Part shown: one piece after another, positions 1 through 10,732 of the stretch | Layout: each line of letters begins with the position of its first letter | Position numbering within the stretch: position 1 is the stretch's first letter | DNA from: Dentipellis sp. KUC8613 | Taxonomy: Eukaryota; Basidiomycota; Agaricomycetes; Russulales; Hericiaceae | Direction: 5' to 3' | NCBI GenBank assembly: GCA_002286715.1 | Contig: NSJX01000019.1 | Span: 389,876 to 453,875 of the forward strand | Length of the DNA: 64,000 bases | The notes under the pieces: model-generated | The model's input: the letters and a program-made list of their open reading frames with translations, nothing else | Told to the model about the DNA's origin: nothing | Database searches by the model: none | Made by a program: the position numbers and the translations under genes

Positions 1-60
1 CTGTTACCTGAATCGTGTGCGACGTGGGGCGAGTGTCTGACCCGGCGACGTTTCCGCTAG

Positions 61-1397
61 ATACCGCCTTCAAGCAGCAGCGCCTGAAGGCATGGCAGCC
101 CATTCTCACCCCGAAGACCGTCCTGCCGACACTTTTCATCATTGGCATCCTGTTTGCGCCCATCGGGGGCCTGCTCGTGTGGGGAAGCAGCCTGGTGCGT
201 CGTTTCCGCGCTTCTCGGTGCCCTGTGGTGTGCTGACGGGCGGTGTGTGCGCAGGTGACGGAAATCACGATCGAGTACACTGATTGCGACACCCTCACTG
301 CGCAATCGAGCCGCGAGGACGCACAGAACAACCTGGTGAACGTGCCGCACTCGACATATCGCCTCCGCTCCTCCGAGTCCAAGGCGCAGTTTTCGACCCC
401 GCAATACGCTTTCATTTCTAATAGCTCGAATTCGGACGTCACCGCCCGCTCGCAGTGCCTCGTCCAGTTTGACATCCCTTATGACCTCGACCCTACCGTT
501 CTTTTCTATTACAAGCTTACGAATTTCTATCAAAACCACCGGCGATATGTCCAGAGCTATGACTCCGATCAACTCAAGGGCCAGCACCGCTCCATCCATG
601 ATTTGCAGAATGGAAACTGCAAGCCTGTGGCGACGGCGAATGACAGGGCTATCTACCCGTGCGGCCTCATTGCTAACTCTCTGTTCAACGGTACGTGGCA
701 ACAGGTTTAGGTGGGCAATCGTTGGTCCTCATTTCTTTGGGTTTGCAGACACGTTCAGCAATTTGACGCTCCTGAACCCCTCGGACGGTGCCTCGCCCGA
801 GTACGACTTCTCCGCGCAGGGCATCGCTTGGTCCGGCGAGAAGAAGAAATACTCCAGCACGCCCGGGTACAACATCTCTGAGATCACGCCGCCGCCGAAT
901 TGGGCCCTGCGCTTCCCGGATGGGTACACCACGGACAACCCCCCGCCCGACCTCCACGTCGACGAGCATTTCCAGAACTGGATGCGGACGGCGGGTCTCC
1001 CGACGTTCGCCAAGCTGTACGGCCGCAATGACAACGACAAGCTCACGCGAGGCACCTACCAGGTGCTCATCAACATGAGTAAGTGGCAGTGATGTGGCTT
1101 CGGCACGTGTGGACATGGCATCCTGATCACGTCTGCAGATTTCCCCGTTCGCAACTACTCGGGCACAAAGTCGATCGTAATTTCGACGGTTTCGTGGATA
1201 GGCGGGAAGAACCCCTTCCTCGGCTGGGCATATGTGGCTGCGGCTGCGCTTTTCGTCGCGCTCGCTATTGCTGGCACGATCCGACATCTCCTCAAGCCAA
1301 GGTAAGGCGCTGCCATGATGGATCGCAGTGATCGTGGGCTGACACATTGTCTTGCAGGCGTCTCGGCGATATGAGTCTGTTGTCGTGGAACCAGTAA
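61..1397 (+). CDS. CDC50/LEM3 family P4-ATPase (flippase) beta subunit, 5' end outside window
   Basis: Non-catalytic subunit that escorts P4-type lipid flippases out of the ER and supports phospholipid translocation. Exons read as 61-194, 255-690, 749-1078, 1139-1301 and 1358-1397, all with GT-AG introns and matching phases. The first visible exon starts in mid-codon (a spliced N before [17 protein letters not shown]), so the start codon lies left of the window. Seen: a transmembrane segment just after [10 protein letters not shown], a long lumenal loop with [14 protein letters not shown] and [12 protein letters not shown] (both hallmarks of the family), a second hydrophobic segment near [18 protein letters not shown], and the usual C-terminal [13 protein letters not shown]. 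The family has two membrane spans and a large glycosylated loop, as here. Positions 1-60 are intron. Confidence in family is very high. Confidence 0.95.
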
Positions 1398-2100
1398 TGT
1401 GGTATTCTGATTCTCTGTTGTGTCCGGACCTGTACTAGACCCCTACAAGTGTATTAATATATTGCCCTTGCACAAAACTTGGCGCAGAGCTGAAGTTCGT
1501 CAACACACTCGCAGTTGGCTTCAGCACTTGGTGCTTCAGCCCAGCGATCATGGTGGGGACAAGGGGTTTTTAATCTGTCACCAGCTAGTTACATACATTT
1601 TCACTGGCCTGCGGCGCCGTGCTTTGGCATGACTAATTTGCCATTTAGGGACTCAAAGCGCAACACGTTCGTACGCAGTTGGGTATTCGAACCAACCACA
1701 TGAAGCACTCGTAGACGGCAACAAATGGGGCGATAGATGCAATGATATCGATGGTGGAGAGCGTACAGCCATGGTTGATGAGATCGCGAAAGGGGACATC
1801 GATGGCGATTTGGGCGCGCAGGTGAGTGGAGAGTCGGACTAGCGCTGCTGTTTAAATAAATTGTGGTACGGCGGGGCGGACGAGGAGAGGAGATGCGAAA
1901 GCACGGATAGGTCAGCTGACTGAGGGCTGGGCTGTGGGACTCCGGAGGCGATGCGGCGATGGTGCAAGAGCGCGATGATGAAGAGGGTCCCAGTCCGAGT
2001 GCCATATCGGGGTAGATCATCTCCGATCGGCAGGGCCCGAGCACTACATATAGCCTCTTTCCTCCGCACTTCATCTCCTCAAGCCCCAACCTCTGCAACC
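1398..2100. other. intergenic: CDC50 3' flank and cyclophilin promoter
   Basis: No gene seen. A TATAG sequence at 2049-2053 lies about 50 bases before the cyclophilin start and is followed by a pyrimidine-rich leader, a plausible core promoter. Confidence 0.45.
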
Positions 2101-2779
2101 ATGAGCAACGTCTTCGTATGTCTTTGCCGCCCCGTCTCCCGCGCGCCTTTGCTCATTTTCCCCATGTCTCTAGTTCGATATCAGCATTGACGGCAAGCCC
2201 GCGGGCCGCATCACCTTCAAGCTCTTTGATGATGTCGTTCCCAAGACCGCGAGGAACTTCCGTGAGCTCGCGACCGGCCAGAACGGTTTCGGCTACAAGG
2301 GCTCCTCCTTCCACCGCATCATCCCCAACTTCATGCTCCAGGGTGGTGACTTCACCAAGGGCAACGGCACCGGTGGCAAGTCCATCTACGGCGAGAAGTT
2401 TGCTGGTGCGTCTTTCTCGCTCCCTACGTCATTTGCGCGACGTTTTGGGTAACCCGGCAACGCGTCTTTTGTCCAGATGAGAACTTCCAGCTGAAGCACA
2501 CCAAGCCCGGCATCCTCTCCATGGCCAACGCCGGAAAGAACACCAACGGCTCGCAGTTCTTCATCACCACCGTCGTCACCTCGTGGCTCGATGGTGCTCA
2601 CGTCGTCTTCGGTGCGTCCTGCCGCAGCGCAGCATCGTATCTCCGTACTGACCCTTTTTTTGCGCTTTTTAGGTGAGGTCGTTGATGGCCTCGACCTTGT
2701 CAAGCAGATCGAGTCTCTCGGCTCCCAGTCGGGCAAGCCCAAAGCGATCGTCACCATCGCGGACTCTGGCGCCCTTTAG
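2101..2779 (+). CDS. cyclophilin A-type peptidyl-prolyl cis-trans isomerase
   Basis: Cytosolic enzyme that isomerises X-Pro peptide bonds and is the usual cyclosporin A receptor. Exons 2101-2115, 2174-2405, 2477-2611 and 2673-2779 give a 162-residue protein, the normal length for single-domain cyclophilin A. The start [16 protein letters not shown] is typical. Catalytic and ligand residues are all visible: the Arg of [17 protein letters not shown] with its Phe and Gln, the [10 protein letters not shown] segment, and the Trp of [17 protein letters not shown]. There is no signal peptide or extra domain, so a cytosolic form is inferred. The first coding exon is only five codons, a common arrangement in basidiomycete cyclophilin genes. 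Ends SGAL. Confidence 0.97.
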
Positions 2780-3926
2780 ATATGTTCGCACCCGGACTGT
2801 CGTCTCGCATGGGCACCTAGCATTCTAGCATCTGAGCATCATTATCCCTTCTCCCCGCAGATGCTATTTTATTCTTATGTGGTGGAAAACGAAACATGAA
2901 GGTCAAGAGAAAGAAGCGTGTTTTTGGTGTACAAGTAGCTGTGTGGCCGCTGTAGCTGTTAGGAATCAGAAGAAGTTTACAACATAGAGTGAACGCTGCC
3001 CGAGTCCTGGAGTGATTCCTTGCTATCGTGGCGAGATATGCTGTTTGTGCAAAGTCTGTAGACCTAAGACCATGTCGGGCCGAGCGATATGACACGGAAA
3101 ACGTGCGGAGAGGGGTCTGATATCATTCGTACAAAATAGATCTAGGAGAAGCAAGAACGTGGATGCAGCACATGGTCTCGAGACCTAATCGTCAATTCGT
3201 TCTCCTGGCCCCTTGTAACCCCTTACGGCCAACTTGAATGTTTACGCCCGGCTCGAGATCTTTGAAGCTTGGGCTTTTTGCCCGACATCTTTAATTGGTG
3301 AGTGCATTGTGCAAATGTACGACTCGATTTCTATGCACGTAGGCAAATTCTTCACAGACCCCGTGTCGCGTATGAAACCAGCTGCGCGACGGGCTCAGCG
3401 ACCTGCACCTCTGCGGGACCCAACAGAGGAACTTGAAGGCGCTTCGTCGGTCCTCGGGCGTGTAGGAACTTCTCCTCGCCCGGCTGGAAGTCGCTCTCAT
3501 GGGAGCTCACTGCGGCCTCCTAAGATTCCAGCGGTTTTGGCCACTGGCAGGCCAGGATGCCGGGGCGCTGGATAGGGTGCAGCTGCAACTGGCTGTCTGA
3601 ATGTACGTCTTGTCGACAAAGTGGTCGGCGGCGTGGTGCGCGCCGGTCACTTTGCGACATGCCTGGCAGACAATGAATAAGGGTAGGACTTTTTGAGTAG
3701 GTCGACAGTGAGGAGGAAAGAAGTGGTGGACCTATATGCGTATGAATCCAACATGACTGATTCAGAGGCCGAGTCACTACGCGTTCTGCCTCCAAACTGA
3801 ACCCGCTGCTATTCTTCCAGGGAACAATAACATTGAAAATTTCTGCCATTCCAGTGGCAGTCATAGTGACTTGGTACAAGTACATACGCAAAATCGGACA
3901 TACAGACCTACAACTTGGACCTATAG
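2780..3926. other. intergenic, nothing recognised
   Basis: 3' flanks of cyclophilin and of the minus-strand DUF7330-like gene. Open frames here show no splice-consistent extension or familiar motif. Confidence 0.4.
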
Positions 3927-4919
3927 TCAGAGTCCCAACCTCTTCATGAACAAGCCAAACATCCCCGGTTCCCTCTCCGGCTCGACCTCGTCGTCATACT
4001 GCACCTTCACGACCCCGAACATCGACCCGGCATATGCCTCGTCCACCAGCTCACCCTCCTTCGCGATGCTCTGTGGCTCGACGTCCGACCCGTCCAGCTG
4101 GATCGTCGTGCGCCACTTCTGTGGCCGCGGCCCGACGAACCAAGCCCGCGTCCCGTCCACCTCAGACAGGATCGCCATGCGCCGCTCGAGCTCGGGCGAG
4201 AGCTTGACGCGCCCCTGCACCGTGTAGAGGACTAGCTGCCCGTGGAACGACCGCGGCAGCTTGAGCGTCACGGCGCCGTGCGAGGATTTGGCGACTATGC
4301 TCAGCAACGGCCTACGCGACCCGTTTGCATGCTGCGACACGGACATACATAAACAGTCACGATACAGCACTGAGCAGCAGAAAGAGACGGGGCACGTACG
4401 ATGACGCAGCGCACTCTGCCGAGCGTGTTGAGCAGCTTTATCCGCGCGTGCCGCGCAGCATCCTCCCTCACACTCCCATCCTCCCGCTCAGGTTCGTCGG
4501 CGACCCAGATCTGCCCGTCGACCGCCATATGGGTCGACTCGAGCCGCAGGTTGTCTCTGCCGTCGGGCGCGGGGTTCATGCCCTGGTCGGGCCGGAGAAG
4601 CACATTCGGCGGCGGGCGCCCGCCGCTGATGTCGAGCAGGTATTCGCCTTTGATCGCGGCGAGCGGGCGGTAGATGTAGAGGAAATTGGTCGGGGGCAGC
4701 GAGGGGGTGGGCGGCGGGACGTGTGCTACCCGGGCAATACTGGGGCCTGGCTCTGGAGGGCTATATGGTGGCGGATGCTGAGGTGGGTGGTCGTATACTC
4801 GTCCTGCATGGCACAAGCGATATGCGACGCACCGATTCTCCTTCCAGGACATGATCAACCCTATTGGCTGCTACAGCAGGATCCTGCTCCTTGGTTGTCC
4901 TGTTTTCCTTGACAATCAT
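3927..4919 (-). CDS. DUF7330-like repeat protein, minus array copy 1
   Basis: Function unknown. Minus-strand exons 4919-4833, 4777-4400 and 4331-3927, both introns phase 0, 289 residues. The start (MIVKENRTTKEQ) was chosen because it makes exon 1 end in DHVLEGES, matching DHALPEGES of copy 3. Exon 2 begins HPPPYSPP, then a LPPTNFLYIYRP...IKGEYLLDI block and a first strand-rich repeat (LESTHMAVDGQIWVADE). Exon 3 holds further repeats of the S-x-HG-x-V-x-L-x-LP type (SSHGAVTLKLPRSFHGQL; GRVKLSPELERR), then SEVDGTRAWFVGPRPQKW and an acidic V-x-V-x-Y-DDE tail ending in FMKRLGL. The repeats suggest a beta-rich fold. I assign it from memory to agaricomycete proteins labelled DUF7330. No signal peptide or membrane span is seen. 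Confidence 0.85.
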
Positions 4920-5377
4920 CGCAACGCTGAAGACAGGCGCAGGGAGAATGGCCTGCTTGTTTTGTGGGCATCAGACCTTATATGCAGTGGACACGAGTCT
5001 GCTGCGGAAACAAGAGTGTGCAGATGACAGCGCTTGGCCAAGCGGCTGCGGGGCGTCAGTCTGTGCGGACAGATTGCCCGCCTTTCAACGTCATGACGAG
5101 AAAGAACGTCGACGATATGAACGAGACGTCTGGTGTTGTGTTGTGGTCATGAAGAGACTGGATGGATTCATGAGTGCTCCTCAGCACAGTCTGTGTTGGT
5201 ACGGTAGTAGCGGTGCGCGGATAGAGCCGCGGCGCGTTTCTCAACGGCACCTTCCGTCCAGCAAGACCCTCTACTTGAACCACATCATCGAAAATAGCTA
5301 AGTATCAATATCACATATACCTCCCAGATACACTGGAGCCCAGGTGATGTGTACACAGACGTTGATGAAAACTGAAT
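4920..5377. promoter_or_regulatory. upstream region of minus DUF7330-like copy 1 with shared promoter module
   Basis: On the plus strand CTTATATG (4977-4984) is followed by GACACGAGTCTGCTGCGGA (4990-5008). Read in the direction of the gene this is an upstream element about 70-90 bases before the start codon and then a TATAAG-type box. The same pair precedes copies 2 and 3. The rest is 3' flank of copy 2. Confidence 0.5.
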
Positions 5378-6379
5378 TTAGAAATCCAGCCCCAGCATCT
5401 TCATAAACGAGCCAACCATGCCCAGTCCCTTCGGCTCTGGCTCGACCTCATCATCATACCGCACCTTGATGGTCCCATACGCCGCGCCAACATACGCCTC
5501 GTCTACCAACTCGCCGCCCTTTGCGCTATTTTCAGGCTCAGCATCCGTCCCGTCGAGCTGCATCGTCGTTCGCCATTTATGTGGCCGCGGCCCGACGAAA
5601 CACACCCGCGTGCCGTCCACCTCTGACAGCGTCGCTGTGCGTCGCTCGAGCTCGGGCGAGAGCTTCACGCGCCCGTGTGCGGTGGAGACGATCAGCTGCC
5701 CGTGGAAGGAGCGCGGGAGCTTGAGCGTCGCGTTGCTGTATGTGGACTTGACGACGATGCTCAGCAGCGGCCTGTGCGGCCCGTCTGCATGCTGCGTATG
5801 CGCCATCGTCAGCCAAGGGATTCAAGTTATCAGGACGATGATACACGCACGATGGTCCCGGACACAGCGCCTTGATCGCTGAGCAGTTTTATCCTCGCAT
5901 GGCGCGGAGTGGCAGCGCTCTCGCCATCCTGCGCGGGCTCGGCCGCCCAGATCAGCCCCTCAACGGAGCAATGTGTCGACTCGAGCCGTAGGTTATCCTT
6001 GTGCCCGACCCCGCTGTCGGGATTCGTGCTTTGGTCCGGCCTCGCCAGCGCGTTTGTCGGCGGCGGGTCAGCATTAATGTCGAGCAGGTATTCGCCTTTG
6101 ATCGCTGCGAGCGGGCGGAAGATGGTGAGGAAATTCGTTGGAGGTAGATCGATGGGTGATCTCGAGGGAGGCGGTATTGGGCTGGCGGCTGGGTTTGGGG
6201 GGCTGTATGGTGGGGGATGCTGAGGTGCGTGTTTTGCTGTTGGACTCCTGACCGTACCACCGCCAGAGGAAAGTGTCACTTACGGATTCCTCTTCAGCTT
6301 CAGATGCTACATCGTCGACTCTGGTGGTCACTACAGGAGCGCTCTGCTCGTCTTCGGTCTTCTCATCCCTGAGGATCAT
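5378..6379 (-). CDS. DUF7330-like repeat protein, minus array copy 2
   Basis: Paralogue of the flanking copies, function unknown. Minus-strand exons 6379-6284, 6219-5851 and 5791-5378, phase-0 introns, 292 residues. Exon 1 (MILRDEKTEDEQ... to EAEEES) is acidic and variable. Exon 2 opens HPPPYSPP and carries LPPTNFLTIFRPLAAIKGEY and LESTHCSVEGLIWAAE. Exon 3 carries HADGPHRPLLSIVVKS, LKLPRSFHGQLIVSTAHG, RVKLSPELERR, SEVDGTRVCFVGPRPHKW and the acidic DDEVEPEP tail followed by MVGSFMKMLG. The third exon differs from copy 1 mainly at scattered positions, so the duplication is old enough to have diverged at protein level while exon borders stayed fixed. Confidence 0.85.
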
Positions 6380-6914
6380 GGTCACGTCGAGACGATGGGC
6401 GACCCTGTATAGTAAGTAGGTGGCGTCGAGGGTGAATGCAGGGAAGGTTTGTATACTTGCTTCGTGTTCATCTGCATCAGCTCTTATACACAGTCGACAC
6501 GAGTCTGCTGCGGAACACCCTGAGATGCAGATGATAGCGCGTCAGGCTGGCCAAGCTGCCGCGAGCGCCAGATATGCAGACTGCGCAAGGGGCGGTTGCT
6601 GCGCAACGTCATGATTCATGTGCGACGGCAGGTGATAGATGCATATGCTTTAAACTAGCATAGATATGGCTATGAGCTGTTGCTGAGAGTATGGTAACAC
6701 AACCTGATCCTGAAGAGCAATTGAGACGAGGTGTTGTCAGACGAGTATGACCAAGAAGCTCCTATGATGAGAAGAAAGTATCCGGTTGAGCAGGTGGGTA
6801 TGTGGGGTCGCAAAGCGTCGATATCCTGGATGTATTAGGACCCGCAGTGAGAGTAGTGGTGCAGTACAGAGAACAATGGAATGGGTATACAAACAGAAAA
6901 CATGCCCTACAAAC
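6380..6914. promoter_or_regulatory. upstream region of minus DUF7330-like copy 2 with shared promoter module
   Basis: CTTATACA (6483-6490) and GACACGAGTCTGCTGCGGA (6496-6514) on the plus strand repeat the module seen before copy 1, with further loose similarity (GCAGATGA-AGCGC and a TGGCCAAGC block) on its distal side. The remainder is the 3' flank of copy 3. Confidence 0.5.
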
Positions 6915-7868
6915 CTATAGTCCCAATCTCTTCATGAACGTGCCAAACACACTAGGACCCCTCTCCGGATCCACTTCATCCTCATACCACACCCTCACTA
7001 TGGAATGCGTCGACCCGGCATACGCCTCGTCCACCTCCTCGCCATCACCTGTGACCTTCTTCGGGTCAATATCCGACCCATCGAGCTGCATCGTCGTCTT
7101 CCAGTGCCGCGGGCGCGGCCCAACGAAGCAGACGCGCGTCCCGTCGACCTCAGAGAGCGTCGTGATCCGACGCTCGAGGTCAGGCGAGAGCTTGACCCGC
7201 CCGTGGACGGTGTAGATAGTGAGTTGACCGTGGAACGAGCGCGGTAGCTTGAGAGATACGGAACTGTGTGGCGATTTGGCAACGATGCTCAGGAGCGGCC
7301 TGTGCGGCCCGTCCGCGTGCTATTTGCCATGATTAGGATGAGGATCGGAGGAAGCTAGACAATGACGATACGCACGATGGTGCCACGCACTTTCGAGTGC
7401 GTGCTGAGCAACTTTATCCGCACCCTGCGCTCCTTGCTCTCGTTCACCCCCTCCGGCCCATCCGCGATCCATATCCGCGCCATCACCATCGCGTGCGCCG
7501 ATTCGAGCCGCAGGTTGTCTCTGTGCTCGAGTCCGCCATGGGAGTTCGGGCACTGGTCGGTCTTCACGAGTGCGTTGGTGGGGGGAGGCGGGGCGTCGAG
7601 GTCGAGGAGGTATTCGCCCTTGATGACCTTGTGTGGGCGGGTGATGTAGAGGAAGTTTGTTGGTGGGAGGTCGGCGGGACAGGTGCGAGGCTCGAGGGTG
7701 GCGTCTGGTGCGGGGGGACTGTATGGGGGCGGCTGCTGAGACACGCCGGGGATTAGCTACGTCCTATGAACGAATGGATTAGCGACGTACGGATTCCCCC
7801 TCTGGCAGTGCGTGATCAGCTCTCTTAGTCTCCAGAGGGATGCCCTCCTTGTCAGTCGTGAGGATCAT
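6915..7868 (-). CDS. DUF7330-like repeat protein, minus array copy 3
   Basis: Third minus-strand paralogue, function unknown. Exons 7868-7791, 7735-7376 and 7319-6915, phase-0 introns, 280 residues. Exon 1 is MILTTDKEGIPLETK then RADHALPEGES. Exon 2 is proline-rich (QPPPYSPP), then LPPTNFLYITRPHKVIKGEY and LESAHAMVMARIWIAD. Exon 3 shows HADGPHRPLLSIVAKSPHSS, LKLPRSFHGQLTIYTVHG, RVKLSPDLERR, SEVDGTRVCFVGPRPRHW and the acidic tail ending in FGTFMKRLGL. Splice sites match copies 1 and 2 exactly in position and phase, which supports all three models. The three genes run head-to-tail with about 0.5 kb between them. Confidence 0.85.
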
Positions 7869-8544
7869 GGTGGAGGAGGTGGTTGAGGGGGAATCAAGGA
7901 GACTGAAGAGGCGGAGTGCAGAAAAAAATCGGTGCTAACTCGACTGGATCCATCATGGTTCTTATACGGACACGAGCCTGCTGCGGAGCACAAATGTCAG
8001 TAAATGACGGCGCTGCCAGCGTTACATGCACGGGCTGCGCGGACTACTGCGCAATGCCCAGATCCGTATATGCGCTAGCGCTGTGATAGGCGCAGAGGCA
8101 ATCTCCGCATGCAAGAGAGAACATGACTGTTGGACTCCGAGAGAATAATAAGGCGGTATGATAGTTTCGTACGAGCGAGAGCGGAATAGATCATGGTCAA
8201 GTGTTATGTCGAGGAACAAGTAAAGCGCGCGTGAGAAAGAGTACCGGCGTGTCTTGTAGCCCGAGAGCGGGCTAATAGTAACGTTCAACTGTAAATATTC
8301 AGACCAGGCCTCAGGAGAAACGGGCGCAGTCTATACTTGAAGCTTGATGGTCGAGCATGATGGACTGTCGCCCTCATGCCAAGCGAGGTTTGTCCATACG
8401 GGCGCACTACATGCACTCAGTGAACATCCGCGCTGGACCCGTTGTCGTCAGTACATCCTCTTATCTATATTGCAACACGTCCTGGTGAATTGAACCGGTG
8501 TAATGTACATTCGATTATCGTCTACAACTTGGTTCAAAGGTACC
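7869..8544. promoter_or_regulatory. upstream region of minus DUF7330-like copy 3 with shared promoter module
   Basis: CTTATACG (7961-7968) overlaps the start of GACACGAGCCTGCTGCGGA (7969-7987) on the plus strand, one base different from copies 1 and 2. Beyond it (8000-8544) I see no gene, only the 3' flank of the next minus-strand gene. Confidence 0.5.
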
Positions 8545-9225
8545 TCAAACATTGAATTCTCCGCCGTGTTCGCCGTACTGTTCCGTGCCTTGACCTCTGC
8601 GTTTACGGTGTGGCATACCATTGTGATGCATCTCGGCACTAGACATTCCACCGCCAGGATGTCCTGTCTGCCATGGCTGCGCGACGTCAGCAGAAGTGGC
8701 GCCGCCGAGCGTATCAATGGCATGAGTCGGGGTTGCGGAGGCATCGGGGTCGAAGACGGGGGTGCTGATAGGGGGAAGACCCGGCATATCAGGAGGAGCT
8801 TTCGGGTGTTGGTCTGCGAGATGTAAGTTAAGGATGCTGTGAGAAGTGAGACAACTTTCGACCAACTCACCACCAGCGATGACGGATCGGATATTCGAGC
8901 CCAGTGGAGGCAGGTCGTTCTTAGGAGCATTATCACGCCCGGTTGAGGGAGGAAGATGCTCAGAGGGGCGACGCTCTAATGGCATATTGGTAGTAGGCCG
9001 CTCCTGAGCGGCTTGCCGACCATGATGGGTGCTCTCCGCTGCAAATGAAGGTAAACTTCAAAAAGCACGGTCAATAAAAGAAACAAATTTACGCATGTTG
9101 GTCGGCTGAGCGGCCGCGTAGTGATGACCGGTGGTAGCTTTCGTGGCTCCAGGAATTTTATTGATGTTGGTGTCATCACCGACGAAGTCAGTGTGCGGCT
9201 GGGAAGTAACAGAGAAGTTGGACAT
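8545..9225 (-). CDS. small hydrophilic, probably disordered protein
   Basis: Not recognised. Minus-strand exons 9225-9093, 9038-8871 and 8813-8545 join in phase (133+168+269 bases) to 189 residues, MSNFSVTSQPHTDF... to HGGEFNV. The composition is rich in Gly, Pro, His, Gln, Ser and Thr with almost no hydrophobic stretches. Local features are TKATTGHHYAAAQPTNM, a Pro-rich DMPGLPPISTPVFDPDA and a Gly/His-rich tail. There is no signal peptide, membrane span or catalytic motif. Coding status is inferred from three splice junctions that keep one frame open with good GT-AG signals. It lies between the minus DUF7330-like array and the transposon locus and has no visible link to either. Confidence 0.6.
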
Positions 9226-9517
9226 GGCTGAATTTGTTCTGGCAGTATGCAAGCGTTGGGTAGATAATGTCTTGCAACCATAGCGTCAAGTAGATTTATA
9301 TACCTGGAGGTTCGGAGTGAGATGTCACTCTTGCATCATCAGCTCCATGGTCGGAGCACTGCATGAGCCACATGGCTACAAGGGTCGATGACCTCTTTGG
9401 TGGAGTCGGTGTGTCTTGATGTGCACATGTGGTGCTCTGGAGTCGGATGGGAGCAAGTACTTGACGTGCAGCGTTCCCGACGGGCGGGAGGTTCTTGGTT
9501 TTAGTCGAGCCGAGCCT

Positions 9518-9972
9518 CCGGGCGGATTCGATGTGCGTGTTTTCCACAGTCACATGATGGAGCGTAACGCGTGGCGTCACGTTACGTGGTCACGGTGACA
9601 ATGGCACTGACGCCGCGACAATCGTGTATATTCGGCCACAATGAATCGAGTTGAACAAAATTCTAGCCGAGGAATAATGGCCTATACCACGCTTCACAAT
9701 GGCCTGACTCGCATGCACTCCTCCTCAAACCACCACCGTCTTCCCTCATCCGCTACATCGCGCTCCCATCTCCCATCGCATGCATCTTTCTCGAGTCCGC
9801 TATGCTGCCGAATAATCACCCACCTTCCACTGCGGCGCTTGTGGTGCAGGGAAGGTCCCTACGGATGCTCGGCCGTAGGACCTACAATGCCACTTGCCCC
9901 GCCTGTTGTCTCCCTCCAGAGATCCTATCTATGATCTTCCTTCACTTCCACGTCGACTTCCTTCCTCTGGAG
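9518..9972 (+). repeat. 455-bp direct repeat, left copy (truncated F-box gene 5' end)
   Basis: The blocks I compared with 17061-17515 match base for base (constant offset 7543), and both copies translate to an identical 97-residue open frame, so I read the two as identical over 455 bases. This copy contains the upstream region and first 57 codons of the F-box gene (MLPNNHPP... to DFLPLE), then breaks off at 9972 into unrelated sequence 15 bases before the transposon's terminal inverted repeat. It cannot encode a full F-box protein. Confidence 0.92.
9802..9972 (+). pseudogene. F-box gene 5' fragment left of the transposon
   Basis: Identical to the first 57 codons of the intact F-box gene at 17345-19138, including the start codon and the CLPPEILSMIFLHFHVDF segment. 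It then runs into non-homologous codons (PDGYTVAARG...) and a stop. The promoter-side sequence is also present, so a short transcript is possible, but the F-box is cut in half. It is a by-product of the insertion, not a separate gene. Confidence 0.85.
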
Positions 9973-9987
9973 CCAGACGGCTACACC

Positions 9988-10007
9988 GTCGCAGCAAGGG
10001 GCGTCCG
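9988..10007 (+). repeat. left terminal inverted repeat
   Basis: About 20 bp, beginning GTCGCAGCAAGG. Matches the reverse complement of 17032-17051 at 18 of 20 positions. Confidence 0.75.
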
Positions 10008-10732
10008 ATTCGGGCTCCGACCACCGATTGCGACCGAATGCATCGAATGCGATTGATTTCGTCGCACGTGCTTTTGTCGATCACGTGACCTCTTCGAAGT
10101 ACGTGGGTCGGTCGATCGGACATCTCCTAACCCCAGCGCGGGGGTCCAACTCGACTTAGCGATGGCGAGCGACGGACGAGGTCCCTCCAAGGGCGGGCGC
10201 GCCCGCCGTTCCCGGGCGCGCGGTGCGACGACGAGCTTCGGCACGATCACAGCGAACTTGCGTGGCATTAAGAAGGGAGGTAAGGTACGAATACACCGGG
10301 GCCCGGGGGCTTTACATAGATTAGAAAGACTTGTAAAGTATTTGTTAGTATTTAAGCCGGGCCTTGTAACGTAGAGGACACGGCGGCAGTGAACGGGGCA
10401 TGACAGGCGCGAATGGCGGGCACAACGCCTTCCGCCTTCGACTTCTCGACGCCTGTATCCACACGAAAAAAGAAAGAAATTGAGGAAAAAAGAAAGCCAG
10501 CGCCGAAGAACGCGGAGGAGCGCGAACGGCCAACGCGACGCCCTCCGGCTTTTGATGTCCTGACGGCCGCGCTGGCACGATTAAAAGAGGAAAGAAATAA
10601 AGAAAATAATCAGTACAGGTTTGGATAACCTAGGGGAACCTCAAGAACGTGCTGAGGAGCGCGAGCGGCGGGCATCCCACCTCCGCCTTCAACTTCTCGG
10701 CTCCTCCTGCGCGCGCGCTTCGCTATCGCCGC
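10008..10732. other. left subterminal non-coding part of the transposon
   Basis: About 0.7 kb beyond the transposase stop codon. Several short open frames exist but none has recognisable content. I see nothing further. Confidence 0.4.
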
